Positions 42,812-51,119 of a stretch of 64,000 nt of DNA are shown piece by piece (within the stretch, counting starts at the first letter, position 1; each line of letters begins with the position of its first letter). The notes under the pieces are model-generated. The model was not told the origin of the DNA. It worked only from the letters and a program-made list of their open reading frames with translations, and did not search any database. The stretch spans positions 279,410 through 343,409 of the forward strand of contig NZ_VWSH01000002.1 of the NCBI RefSeq assembly GCF_008629695.1, written 5' to 3'. Origin of the DNA: Taibaiella lutea (lineage in GTDB: Bacteria; Bacteroidota; Bacteroidia; Chitinophagales; Chitinophagaceae). The position numbers were made by a program, and so were the translations under genes.

Positions 42812-44041
42812 ATGAAAAAAATCTGCACATTAACTGCAGCCGCAATTGTTGCCTCATCAATGGCATTTGGCGGTAGCTTTCAACTCAATTTGCAAGGTAT
42901 CCGACAAACAGCGATGGGCGGTACGGGAGTTGCCTGGCCATGGGATGCATCAACCATCTTTTTTAATCCGGGTGGTCTGGCAAGGCTTCAGGGAATACAA
43001 GCTTATGGAAGTGTAAATTTTGTACAGCCTAATGTAAAATATATTCAAACGCCTACCGGTGGCTATTCTTCTTCAACACAATCTCATACCTCTACTCCTT
43101 TTGCAATTTACGTGGGTGGGCCTTTAATGAAAGACAGCAGGCTGGCTGTAGGTGTAGGTGTTTATACCCCATTCGGTAGCAGATTGGATTGGGGAAATAA
43201 TTGGGCAGGCCGCTTTATTGTTGAAGATATTTCTTTGCACAGTATATTTATTCAGCCGACAGCAAGTTATGCCATCAATGATTATGTTTCAATTGGTGCA
43301 GGGTTTGTGTATGCCATTGGTACCGTAGATATCAATAAAGCGATTCCTTTGCAGGATTTGAATGGTAATAACGGACAAGCAAGACTCAACGGAAATGCAA
43401 GTGGCTATGGTTACAACCTTGGTGTGCAGGTCAAAGCGACCAAAGATTTGCAGTTTGGCGTTTCTTACCGCTCTAAAGTAAATATGGAAGTAAACAACGG
43501 CGATGCAACTTTTAATGTTCCTTCTTCTGTTGCAGGTAATTTTCCTAATACAAATTTTGCTACAAAATTGCCTTTGCCTTCTATTCTTACTGTTGGGGCA
43601 GGATACAGGTTTTGTGAAAATTTCATGGTGCAGGCTGATGTTGTTTTTGCAGGTTGGAAAACATATGATTCTTTAAGTTTTGATTTTGCTGAAAACAAAG
43701 CCGTTCAGGATACACATGATCCCCGTTCTTATAAAAATACAGTTGCTTACAGGTTAGGTGTACATTATGATGTCAGCAAGAGTTTCGCTGTAATGGCCGG
43801 TGGTGCTTACGATCCTACTCCGACAAAAGATAATTTATTGTCACCGGATGCTGTAGATGCAGACAGAATTACATTGTCTTGCGGCGCTACTTATCAGCCA
43901 TTACCGAAGTTAACGATTATGGCTGCGCTAAACTATACTACAACACCAAAACATGAAGTGAGTTATGATCCTGCAAGCTTTTCTGGTGCTTATCAAATCA
44001 AAAGCTTATTGCCTGCTATCGGACTTTCTTATTCATTTTAA
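42812..44041 (+). CDS. OmpP1/FadL-family outer-membrane long-chain fatty acid porin
   Basis: A 409-residue outer-membrane beta-barrel with a signal peptide (AAAIVASSMAFG). The FadL/TodX hallmark is GSFQLNLQGIRQTAMGGTGV followed by ASTIFFNPGGLARL, in which the NPA/NPG loop is characteristic. FadL proteins let long-chain fatty acids or other hydrophobic molecules diffuse through a lateral opening. The C-terminus ends in Phe (LPAIGLSYSF) as expected for Bam-inserted barrels. It follows the fadE terminator by about 70 bp and is 21 bp before a lipase-like lipoprotein gene; uptake of acyl chains for the fad enzymes is the natural reading. Confidence 0.92.
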   Translation: MKKICTLTAAAIVASSMAFGGSFQLNLQGIRQTAMGGTGVAWPWDASTIFFNPGGLARLQGIQAYGSVNFVQPNVKYIQTPTGGYSSSTQSHTSTPFAIYVGGPLMKDSRLAVGVGVYTPFGSRLDWGNNWAGRFIVEDISLHSIFIQPTASYAINDYVSIGAGFVYAIGTVDINKAIPLQDLNGNNGQARLNGNASGYGYNLGVQVKATKDLQFGVSYRSKVNMEVNNGDATFNVPSSVAGNFPNTNFATKLPLPSILTVGAGYRFCENFMVQADVVFAGWKTYDSLSFDFAENKAVQDTHDPRSYKNTVAYRLGVHYDVSKSFAVMAGGAYDPTPTKDNLLSPDAVDADRITLSCGATYQPLPKLTIMAALNYTTTPKHEVSYDPASFSGAYQIKSLLPAIGLSYSF

Positions 44042-44062
44042 TTGCTCTACAAAAATACTACA

Positions 44063-45403
44063 ATGAAAAAATCATACCTTCTAATAGCAGCAAGCGCTGC
44101 ACTTTGCATAGCCTCATGCAAATCAAAAATCGAACCGGAAAAACCAACTGCCGGCGATGCTGATTTTTCCAATTATATCGCTATCGGTAATTCATTGACA
44201 TCCGGTTTCTCAGATGGAACTTTATACAGAAGCGGACAGGAAAATTCTTATCCCAGTATGCTTGCAGCACAATTCCAGCTGGCAGGCGGCGGTGAATTTA
44301 AGCAACCATTGTTGCCGGGTGAAGCCGGATGGCCTATCGTTCCTGCGGCAGGCTACAACCCAAGACGTGTTATGGGATATAGTACCGATTGTCTGGGTGT
44401 TAAAAGTCTGAGCCCTGTTTTTTATGCCTTGCCGATTGATACTGCCGGAAGCTCTGCAAGCATTGCTTCACAAGGGCCATTCAATAACCAGGGCGTGCCG
44501 GGCATCCGTTGTATTGATTATACTTTGACTGGTTATGGCATCTTTAATCCTTATTCAGCAAGGTTTTATACAAATCCAGGTTCTACAAAACCACTTGATC
44601 AGGCTTTATTGGCTAAGCCTACATTCTTTACAATGTGGTTAGGCAGCAACGACGTGTTAGGTTATGCTACATCAGGCGGTACTGGTGCCAATGGTGGCGT
44701 TGCAATTGGTGATATTTCTCCTTTGTCTGTATTTAAAGCAAGCTATGAAGCTTCTGTTAATGCTTTGATGGCATTGAATGCAAAAGGTGTTTTGATTAAC
44801 ATTCCGGATGTTACGGCTATACCTTATTTTACGACCGTTCCAATTAAAGGCCTGGTATTAACTCGTCAGGGACAAGCAGATTCATTGAATGCTGCCTATG
44901 GCGGATTGAATGGTATTCATTTCAATGTTGGCGCCAACTATTGGGTAATAGCCGATTCTTCTGTTACCGGAAATATAAGGCAGATTAAAGAAGGTGAATA
45001 CGTTTGTTTATCCATTCCTCAGAATAATCTGAAATGTTTGGGATGGGGTAGTGTAGTGCCTATTCCTGACGGTTATGTTTTAGACATGCAAGAGGTAAAT
45101 AATGTTAAGTCTGCTACCACAGCTTTCAATTTGGTAATTGAAGATGTTGCAACCAAAAACCATCTGGGATATGTAGATGCCAACGCTTACCTTAGTTCGC
45201 TTCAATCAGGCATTACCTGGAACGGTGTGAGCTATAACCCTACTTTCGTTACCGGCGGTGCATTCTCTTTGGATGGCGTGCATTTAACACCTCGTGGTTA
45301 TGCATTGATTGCCAACGAAATTTTAAGAGTTATCAATACTACCTATCATTCCACATTACCAATGGTTGATATCAATAGTAAGAACGGCGTATTGTTTCCA
45401 TAA
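44063..45403 (+). CDS. SGNH/GDSL-type lipase-like lipoprotein
   Basis: A 446-residue lipoprotein (lipobox IASC in LCIASCKSK). The catalytic blocks of SGNH hydrolases are present: block I NYIAIGNSLTSGF (nucleophile Ser in GNSLT), block III MWLGSNDVLG (Gly-x-Asn-Asp) and block V LDGVHLTPRGYALIAN (Asp-x-x-His). It is probably an esterase or lipase at the outer surface of the periplasm or outer membrane. ATG 44063 chosen over a TTG at 44042 since it begins directly with the signal peptide (MKKSYLLIAASAA). Only 21 bp after the FadL-type gene, so the two likely work together: hydrolysis, then uptake. Confidence 0.9.
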   Translation: MKKSYLLIAASAALCIASCKSKIEPEKPTAGDADFSNYIAIGNSLTSGFSDGTLYRSGQENSYPSMLAAQFQLAGGGEFKQPLLPGEAGWPIVPAAGYNPRRVMGYSTDCLGVKSLSPVFYALPIDTAGSSASIASQGPFNNQGVPGIRCIDYTLTGYGIFNPYSARFYTNPGSTKPLDQALLAKPTFFTMWLGSNDVLGYATSGGTGANGGVAIGDISPLSVFKASYEASVNALMALNAKGVLINIPDVTAIPYFTTVPIKGLVLTRQGQADSLNAAYGGLNGIHFNVGANYWVIADSSVTGNIRQIKEGEYVCLSIPQNNLKCLGWGSVVPIPDGYVLDMQEVNNVKSATTAFNLVIEDVATKNHLGYVDANAYLSSLQSGITWNGVSYNPTFVTGGAFSLDGVHLTPRGYALIANEILRVINTTYHSTLPMVDINSKNGVLFP

Positions 45404-45479
45404 ATTATCAGATAAGTGTATGGGAGCTATTTCCATAGCATGCCCGTTTTTAATTTTCGTGCGGATCAAAGAAGAACAG

Positions 45480-45932
45480 ATGAATAAAGTGTTTCTTAAA
45501 TCTAAAGTTTTATGGTCGCAGATAGATGCCAATATGCATCTGCGCCATAGCGCTTATGCTGACTTTGCTGCACAGGCAAGGGTCGAAATGCTGGAAACAT
45601 TGGGAATGACAGCCGGCGTAATGCAACAAAATAAGATAGGCCCTATATTGTTCAGGGAAGAAAGTATTTATTATAAAGAAGTAAAACCGGGAGATACGGT
45701 TAGCGTAACCTGTTTATTGACGAAATGCCGCGCCGATGGCTCCCGTTGGTCATTTACACAGGAAATTTTCAGGGAAGATGAGGTACTTGCTGCAAGAGTG
45801 AATGTTGACGGTGCATGGATCGATATGATGAAACGTAAGCTGGCGGCTCCGCCGGGTGATTTTAATAAAAAATTTCTGGAAGAATTACCAAAGGCTGAAG
45901 GTTTCATTTTAGAAGCTGTAACAGAGAAATAG
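45480..45932 (+). CDS. Acyl-CoA thioesterase (4HBT hotdog)
   Basis: A 150-residue hotdog-fold thioesterase of the YbgC/FcbC type: LKSKVLWSQIDANMHLRHSA with QIDANMHLRHSAYADF matching the catalytic helix (Asp followed by xNxHL), and YYKEVKPGDTVSVTC. It should hydrolyse acyl-CoA thioesters. ATG 45480 is chosen; a longer in-frame start at 45366 would overlap the lipase gene and is implausible. It ends seven bases before a DUF4442 gene, so the two hotdog-like genes are co-transcribed. Confidence 0.9.
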   Translation: MNKVFLKSKVLWSQIDANMHLRHSAYADFAAQARVEMLETLGMTAGVMQQNKIGPILFREESIYYKEVKPGDTVSVTCLLTKCRADGSRWSFTQEIFREDEVLAARVNVDGAWIDMMKRKLAAPPGDFNKKFLEELPKAEGFILEAVTEK

Positions 45933-45939
45933 CATCCAC

Positions 45940-46443
45940 ATGAATTTAAAACAGCAATTCGGCAAAGCCCGAAAAAGTAGTTTCCATTTGTGGTTGCTGA
46001 ATGCAGGATTATTGCATGCTGTGCCTTTCAATAAACCGCATGGCATAAAGATTGTTGAAATAAATGATGATGGCGTTTTGGTAAAAGCAAAAAATGTCCG
46101 CAACAACCAAAATCACATAAAGAGCATTCATGCATGTTTATTGGCAACACTCTGCGAATATGTTTCAGGGCTGAGTTTGTTGACGGCATTGAATCCTAAG
46201 GAATATAGAATTATCCTGAAGAATATTCAGATGACTTATCATTACCAGGCAAAAACAGATGTCTTTGCCGCGTTTGGATTAACGGATAAATTCCTCAATG
46301 AGGAAATAATAACCCCGCTTCAGCAGGAAGCAGCCATTTTTAAAGAATTTACGGTTGAAGTATATGATGAAGCAAAAAATCATATTTGTACCGGGCTTAT
46401 TAATTGGCAGATAAAAGCATGGAAACATGTAAAGACAGTTTGA
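45940..46443 (+). CDS. DUF4442 (PaaI-like hotdog) protein
   Basis: A 167-residue protein of the DUF4442 family, a PaaI-like hotdog group thought to be thioesterases. Visible are the block NNQNHIKSIHACLLATLCEY (the hotdog helix region), VSGLSLLTAL and RIILKNIQMTYHYQAKTDVF. No signal peptide; cytoplasmic. Seven bases behind the 4HBT thioesterase, with which it may form a functional pair in recycling CoA. Enzyme activity has not been shown from sequence. Confidence 0.85.
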   Translation: MNLKQQFGKARKSSFHLWLLNAGLLHAVPFNKPHGIKIVEINDDGVLVKAKNVRNNQNHIKSIHACLLATLCEYVSGLSLLTALNPKEYRIILKNIQMTYHYQAKTDVFAAFGLTDKFLNEEIITPLQQEAAIFKEFTVEVYDEAKNHICTGLINWQIKAWKHVKTV

Positions 46444-46539
46444 ATATTGATTTATATTGTTTGAGAAAATAAACACGTTGTTACCCGGCAATTAATCCTG
46501 TTTGTTCCCTGACATCTAACTTCTAAAATCTAAAATATT

Positions 46540-46989
46540 ATGACAAAGAAAATTTCGGCATTTATATTAAGCAGTTTATTGTTGCTGTTGGGAACCACAT
46601 TTGCTGCCAATGCCCAAAAAGAAAAAGTGGAAGGCAATTGGCTGAATCAGGAAAAGGATGCCAAGATTGAAATTTATAAAGCGCGGGATGGTAAGTTCTA
46701 TGGTAAAATCGTATGGCTAAAAGAACCAAACCGTGACGGGAAGCCCAAAACAGATATCAATAATCCGAAGGAAAACATGAAAGCCACACCCATCATGGGA
46801 TTGCTTATTCTTAAAGGATTTAACAAAGATGACGATACTTCTTATGAAGACGGAACTATTTACGACCCTAAGAACGGCAAGACCTACAGCTGCAAGATTA
46901 CCGTTAAAGATGCCAATACCTTGTCTATCAGAGGGTATATAGGTATTTCTTTAATTGGCCGCACAACAACATGGGTACGAAGCAACTAA
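46540..46989 (+). CDS. DUF2147 secreted protein
   Basis: A 149-residue secreted protein: signal peptide (SSLLLLLGTTFAANAQ) and DUF2147 domain with VEGNWLNQEKDAKIEIYKA, DGKFYGKIVWLKEP, DGTIYDPKNGKTYSCKI and LSIRGYIGISLIGRTTTW. Function unknown; the domain resembles lipocalin-like beta barrels. It interrupts the acyl-CoA genes on the same strand, 24 bp before the acyl-CoA-binding protein, so it may belong to the same transcript. Confidence 0.92.
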   Translation: MTKKISAFILSSLLLLLGTTFAANAQKEKVEGNWLNQEKDAKIEIYKARDGKFYGKIVWLKEPNRDGKPKTDINNPKENMKATPIMGLLILKGFNKDDDTSYEDGTIYDPKNGKTYSCKITVKDANTLSIRGYIGISLIGRTTTWVRSN

Positions 46990-47013
46990 GATTACATTAT
47001 AAAATAGTGACTG

Positions 47014-47274
47014 ATGAATTTAAAGGAAAAGTTTGACCAGGCTGTAACGGACAGCAAAACACTGACATCCAAACCGGACAATGACACTTTATTGAAAATA
47101 TACGGATTGTATAAGCAGGCTACAGCAGGCGATGCACCTGAAGAGACTGATTTTGGCATGTTTGATTTTGTAGCGAAAGCAAAACACGAATCATGGAAAA
47201 CGTTGAAGGGCAAGGGTTTTGATGAGGCAATGCAGGAATATATTGATTTGATTCAAGCTTTAAAATCCGAATAA
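47014..47274 (+). CDS. Acyl-CoA-binding protein
   Basis: An 86-residue ACBP of the four-helix eukaryote-like family: LKEKFDQAVTDSKTLTSKPD, LLKIYGLYKQATAGDAP and FDFVAKAKHESWKTLKGKG contain the acyl-CoA contacts (Tyr/Lys of YGLYKQ and the KAKHESW block). It carries long-chain acyl-CoA in the cytosol and buffers it between uptake, oxidation and synthesis. Patchily distributed in bacteria, but its place inside a block of beta-oxidation and thioesterase genes fits the role. Confidence 0.94.
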   Translation: MNLKEKFDQAVTDSKTLTSKPDNDTLLKIYGLYKQATAGDAPEETDFGMFDFVAKAKHESWKTLKGKGFDEAMQEYIDLIQALKSE

Positions 47275-47376
47275 CAAGAATAATATAGGTTTCGTTGATA
47301 GAATTGTTTCGTCATTTGAACCGCATTTCGACAATTCTACATTATCTTCGACGCACACAAATTTTAAGCCTACTTA

Positions 47377-48441
47377 ATGTCCATTATTATTTCCGGAACG
47401 GGAAGCTATATACCTGAAAAAGTTATTGATGAAAAGGAATTTCTGGATCATACATTTTATGATATCGATAAATCCCGGATTGATCAAGACAATGAAAGGA
47501 TAATCAGTAAATTCAAATCTATTACAGGTATTGAGCAAAGGCGGTATGCGGAAGATGAACAGCAAAATTCAGACCTCGGTACAATTGCCGCTCAACGTGC
47601 ACTTGCCGATTCCGGTGTTGATCCCGAAACGTTAGACGGTATTATTGTTGCTCAGAACTATGGAGATGTTAAGTTTGGTAATAAACAATCGGATACGGTT
47701 CCTTCCCTTGCTTCAAGAATTAAATTCAACCTTAAGATTAAGAATTCTAATTGTGTTGCTTTTGATATTATGTTTGGCTGCCCCGGATGGGTGGAAGGCA
47801 TGATTATTGCGCAGCAATTTCTTCAGAATGGCACTGCGAAAAAGTTTATGGTTGTTGGTACGGAAACATTATCAAGAGTAACCGATCCGCACGACAGGGA
47901 TTCTATGATATATGCTGACGGCGCAGGTGCAACCATATTGGAACATGTGGAAGGCGAAGGCGAAGGCATACTTAGCATGTCGCACCAGACACATACTTAT
48001 CAGGAAGCTAACTATTTATACTTTGGTGAATCGAATAAAGAAGGCCATGAGCCTGAAACCCGCTATATAAAAATGCTGGGCCGTAAGATTTACGAATTTG
48101 CATTGATAAACGTTCCCGCCGCAATGAAAGATTGTTTTGATAAAACCGGTCTTCCCATTCAGGAACTAAAGAAAATATTTATTCATCAGGCAAATGCAAA
48201 AATGGATGATGCCATTATAGAACGCTTTTACAAACTCTATGGCATTGATACCCCACCGGAATCCATCATGCCAATGACCATTCATTATCTGGGAAATAGC
48301 TCTGTAGCAACCATTCCGACCTTATTCGACCTTGTTCGCAAAGGGAATATGGAAGGGCATAACCTGAATAAAGGCGATGTTGTTTTGTTTGCATCAGTGG
48401 GTGCGGGCATGAATATCAATGCGATTGCCTATCGTATCTAA
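47377..48441 (+). CDS. 3-oxoacyl-ACP synthase III-like enzyme
   Basis: A 354-residue thiolase-fold enzyme of the KAS III (FabH) superfamily. The predicted triad is Cys135 (FDIMFGCPGW), His270 (IFIHQANAKM) and Asn307 (HYLGNSSVATIP). FabH condenses acetyl-CoA with malonyl-ACP to begin fatty acid synthesis; the CPG nucleophile loop in place of the usual CAG, and the lipid-degradation neighbourhood, suggest a specialised paralogue for another acyl starter. Its closest analogue by memory is the second FabH-like protein common in Bacteroidota. 18 bp upstream of an SDR gene. Confidence 0.88.
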   Translation: MSIIISGTGSYIPEKVIDEKEFLDHTFYDIDKSRIDQDNERIISKFKSITGIEQRRYAEDEQQNSDLGTIAAQRALADSGVDPETLDGIIVAQNYGDVKFGNKQSDTVPSLASRIKFNLKIKNSNCVAFDIMFGCPGWVEGMIIAQQFLQNGTAKKFMVVGTETLSRVTDPHDRDSMIYADGAGATILEHVEGEGEGILSMSHQTHTYQEANYLYFGESNKEGHEPETRYIKMLGRKIYEFALINVPAAMKDCFDKTGLPIQELKKIFIHQANAKMDDAIIERFYKLYGIDTPPESIMPMTIHYLGNSSVATIPTLFDLVRKGNMEGHNLNKGDVVLFASVGAGMNINAIAYRI

Positions 48442-48459
48442 CCTCTTAAAAACTCCAAT

Positions 48460-49281
48460 ATGGGTTTGTTTGAAAACAGGACTTTTTTTATCACAGGCGC
48501 CAGTCGTGGTATAGGTAAAGCAATAGCATTAAAACTTGCCGGAGAAGGCGCCAATATTGTAATTGCAGCAAAATCAACAGAAGAAAACCCGAAACTGGGC
48601 GGTACTATTTTTTCTGCGGCAAAAGAGGTAGAAGATGCCGGAGGAAAAGCGCTGGCAGTTCAATGCGATATCAGGAATGAAGAAAATATTCAGGAGGCCG
48701 TTGCAAAAGCTGTAGCTCATTTTGGCGGCATAGATGCTGTAATCAACAATGCTTCTGCAATATCACTCACAAATACGGAAACTACCGAATCCAAACGTTT
48801 TGATTTGATGCATGATATCAATGTAAGGGGTACTTTTCTGGTTACCAAACATTGTATTCCTCATTTATTAAAATCAGGTAATGCGCACATTCTTACGCTT
48901 TCTCCTCCGATTGATCTGAATCCGAAATGGCTTGGAGCGCATATAGCTTATACCATGAGCAAATATAACATGACCATGATGGCAATGGGATGGGCGGAAG
49001 AGTTTAAAGGCAGGAATATTGCTTCCAATTCATTATGGCCGGTAACCACAATTGCAACCGCTGCAGTTAATAATCTGCTTGGCGGCGATTACCTTATTCA
49101 GCGCAGCAGGACTACCGATATCATTGCCGATGCAGTATTTTATATCATGCAGCAGGCATCCGGAACCTTAACCGGAAGGCAATTGCTGGATGAAGAAATA
49201 CTGAAAGAAGCCGGTATTACAGATTTTACGCATTATGCAGTGAATACGGCAAACGGACTGCAAAAAGATCTTTTCCTGTAG
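48460..49281 (+). CDS. Short-chain dehydrogenase/reductase (HSDL2-like)
   Basis: A 273-residue SDR. The cofactor motif TGASRGIGKA, the NNAS motif in DAVINNASAISL and the active-site Tyr-x-x-x-Lys in AYTMSKYNMTMMAMG are present, with an unusual catalytic region LTLSPPIDLNPKW typical of the hydroxysteroid-dehydrogenase-like 2 (HSDL2) subgroup. It would reduce or oxidise an acyl or sterol-like hydroxyl with NAD(P). It follows the KAS III-like gene by 18 bp; together they could elongate and reduce a ketoacyl substrate, though that is only inference. Confidence 0.9.
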   Translation: MGLFENRTFFITGASRGIGKAIALKLAGEGANIVIAAKSTEENPKLGGTIFSAAKEVEDAGGKALAVQCDIRNEENIQEAVAKAVAHFGGIDAVINNASAISLTNTETTESKRFDLMHDINVRGTFLVTKHCIPHLLKSGNAHILTLSPPIDLNPKWLGAHIAYTMSKYNMTMMAMGWAEEFKGRNIASNSLWPVTTIATAAVNNLLGGDYLIQRSRTTDIIADAVFYIMQQASGTLTGRQLLDEEILKEAGITDFTHYAVNTANGLQKDLFL

Positions 49282-49347
49282 CATAAAGGAATCCTATTTG
49301 TTGCCTTTGTGAAAAAAGGTACATTTACAGCCACAAAATCTACAATC

Positions 49348-50163
49348 ATGTCCGTACACAGCGAAGTAAAACGCGTTACCACACATACTTTACAAAAGAT
49401 GAAAGAGCGTGGCGAGAAGATTTCCATGCTCACAGCTTACGATTTTTCCTTTACCAAAATATTTGATGAAGCAGGAATAGATATCCTGTTGATTGGCGAT
49501 TCTGCATCCAACGTAATAGCAGGGCACGAAACTACTTTGCCTATTACATTAGAGCAAATGATCTTCCTTGCATCAAGCGTAGTACGTGGTGCACAACGTT
49601 GCTTTGTAATCTGTGATTTGCCGTTCGGAACCTATCAGGGTAACAGCAAAGAGGCGCTTAATTCTTCCATCAAAATCATGAAGGAAAGCGGGGCCCATGC
49701 AGTGAAGCTGGAAGGCGGCACCGAAGTTTGTGAATCTATTGCACGTATTGTTTCTTCCGGTATTCCGGTGATGGCGCATCTGGGCTTAACGCCCCAATCT
49801 ATTTATCAGTTCGGTACTTATAATGTACGTGCGAAAGAAGATGCGGAAGCTGAATTATTGTTGAAAAATGCACATGCGGTGCAGGAAGCCGGTGCATTCG
49901 CATTGGTCCTGGAAAAAATTCCGGCAGCATTAGGCAAACGTGTTGCAGAAGAATTGAAGATACCCGTAATCGGTATCGGTGCAGGCATGCACGTTGACGG
50001 ACAAGTATTGGTAATGCATGATATGCTGGGCATTACAAAAGATTTCTCACCGCGTTTTTTACGTCGTTACCTGGAATTGTATGATGCCATTAAAGGTGCT
50101 ACAGCACAATATATAGCCGATGTAAAGGCGAAAGATTTTCCGAACGATAAGGAACAATATTAA
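49348..50163 (+). CDS. panB: 3-methyl-2-oxobutanoate hydroxymethyltransferase
   Basis: A 271-residue enzyme that makes ketopantoate from 2-oxoisovalerate and methylene-tetrahydrofolate, the first step to pantothenate and CoA. Motifs: SMLTAYDFSFTKIFDEAGID, ILLIGDSASNV, CDLPFGTYQ, KLEGG, GIPVMAHLGLTPQS and VIGIGAGMHVDGQVLVMHDM. ATG 49348 is the family start; a GTG at 49309 adds 13 residues. It closes the acyl-CoA block and is itself followed by a strong hairpin; supplying CoA next to CoA-consuming genes is reasonable but may be fortuitous. Confidence 0.95.
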   Translation: MSVHSEVKRVTTHTLQKMKERGEKISMLTAYDFSFTKIFDEAGIDILLIGDSASNVIAGHETTLPITLEQMIFLASSVVRGAQRCFVICDLPFGTYQGNSKEALNSSIKIMKESGAHAVKLEGGTEVCESIARIVSSGIPVMAHLGLTPQSIYQFGTYNVRAKEDAEAELLLKNAHAVQEAGAFALVLEKIPAALGKRVAEELKIPVIGIGAGMHVDGQVLVMHDMLGITKDFSPRFLRRYLELYDAIKGATAQYIADVKAKDFPNDKEQY

Positions 50164-50180
50164 TTCAATTCATTATTATG

Positions 50181-50216
50181 CAAATGGCTGTCAATATTTT
50201 TATTGACAGCCATTTG
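50181..50216. terminator. Bidirectional terminator between panB and the acyl-CoA thioesterase gene
   Basis: A perfect 16-bp stem (CAAATGGCTGTCAATA at 50181-50196 with 50201-50216) and TTTT loop, between convergent genes ending at 50163 and 50229. Confidence 0.9.
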
Positions 50217-50228
50217 TATCTATATCTA

Positions 50229-50708
50229 TTAACCCTTTATATAAGGCATCATCTCATCCTCGATATCTTTCCTCAGTTCCATCAACTTCAATGCATAATC
50301 CCGCATGGCAATCTCCGTTTCGGTTTTCGGCGTGAATTCTTTAATGGCTTTTGGTTTTCCTGCTTCATCCAACGCTACAAAGACAATAACACAATGTGTG
50401 TTTTTTACGAATTTATCTTTTCCCACTTGTTTTGAAAAGGCATCTACAGCAATATGCATGCTGGTCTTTCCTGTATAAATAATCCGCGCTTCCATCTTTA
50501 CCAGATGGCCGATGCTGACAGGATGATAGAAACGTATACCGCCTACGTAAACAGTTACGCAATAAGATTCGCTCCATTGCACCGCGCAGGTATAAGCCGC
50601 CTGGTCAATCCACTTCATCATCATGCCTCCATGTACTTTCCCGCCAAAATTTACGTCCGACGGTTCACTTAAAAATTGAAGCTCGATATGATTTCTGTCT
50701 GCCGGCAT
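50229..50708 (-). CDS. Acyl-CoA thioesterase (hotdog, YciA/ACOT-like)
   Basis: A 159-residue hotdog thioesterase. The signature VNFGGKVHGGMMMKWIDQAA carries the conserved Asn/His-Gly-Gly helix, followed by CVTVYVGGIRFYHPVSIGHL and TGKTSMHIAVDAF. The C-terminal tail (YALKLMELRKDIEDEM) is a charged helix. It hydrolyses acyl-CoA to free acid and CoA. It is convergent with the acyl-CoA block and shares the panB terminator; two further hotdog genes lie 4-5 kb upstream. Confidence 0.92.
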   Translation of the reverse strand: MPADRNHIELQFLSEPSDVNFGGKVHGGMMMKWIDQAAYTCAVQWSESYCVTVYVGGIRFYHPVSIGHLVKMEARIIYTGKTSMHIAVDAFSKQVGKDKFVKNTHCVIVFVALDEAGKPKAIKEFTPKTETEIAMRDYALKLMELRKDIEDEMMPYIKG

Positions 50709-50747
50709 GTTATTTACATTTTGTATTGTTATTAAAATCAGGAATTC

Positions 50748-51107
50748 TTATCCGTGATAAACCCTTGAAGCTACAATTTTATCATTCTTTATTTCCAGCA
50801 CTTCCGCCACTAACATATCTTCTTCACCCGGCACCTTTCTTATATACTCCATGAATACTCTTTCATCATTTGCAGTCAATGTAGTATAGCTGTAATGCAA
50901 TTCAGGCAAGCGTTCGAAGGCATCTTTCCACCAGGCACGCAACGCATCTTTTCCTTTCACCAATCCATTGGTTTCAGGTTGCCGTATTTTTAATTTAGGG
51001 CTGTAATGTTTTGCATCCTCCGCATATAAAGCTAAAAGATTTTCAAGGTTATGTTCGTTAAAAGCATCAAACCACTGTTTTGCAATAGCTATAAATGTAT
51101 CATTCAT
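50748..51107 (-). CDS. NTF2-like (SnoaL-type) protein
   Basis: A 119-residue small cone-shaped protein of the NTF2/SnoaL superfamily: IAKQWFDAFNEHNLENLLAL, YAEDAKHYSPKL, GKDALRAWWKDAFERLPEL and VAEVLEIKNDKIVASRVYHG. Such proteins may be steroid-isomerase-like or polyketide-cyclase-like enzymes or simply ligand binders; the substrate cannot be deduced. It lies between the thioesterase and VOC genes on the same strand (12-bp gap to the VOC gene), suggesting co-expression. Confidence 0.88.
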   Translation of the reverse strand: MNDTFIAIAKQWFDAFNEHNLENLLALYAEDAKHYSPKLKIRQPETNGLVKGKDALRAWWKDAFERLPELHYSYTTLTANDERVFMEYIRKVPGEEDMLVAEVLEIKNDKIVASRVYHG

Positions 51108-51119
51108 TTGCGTGCTGTT

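Noticed and set aside
45366-45479. Upstream start of the hotdog thioesterase
   Set aside because: It would overlap the end of the lipase gene and add 38 unrelated residues; ATG 45480 fits the family.
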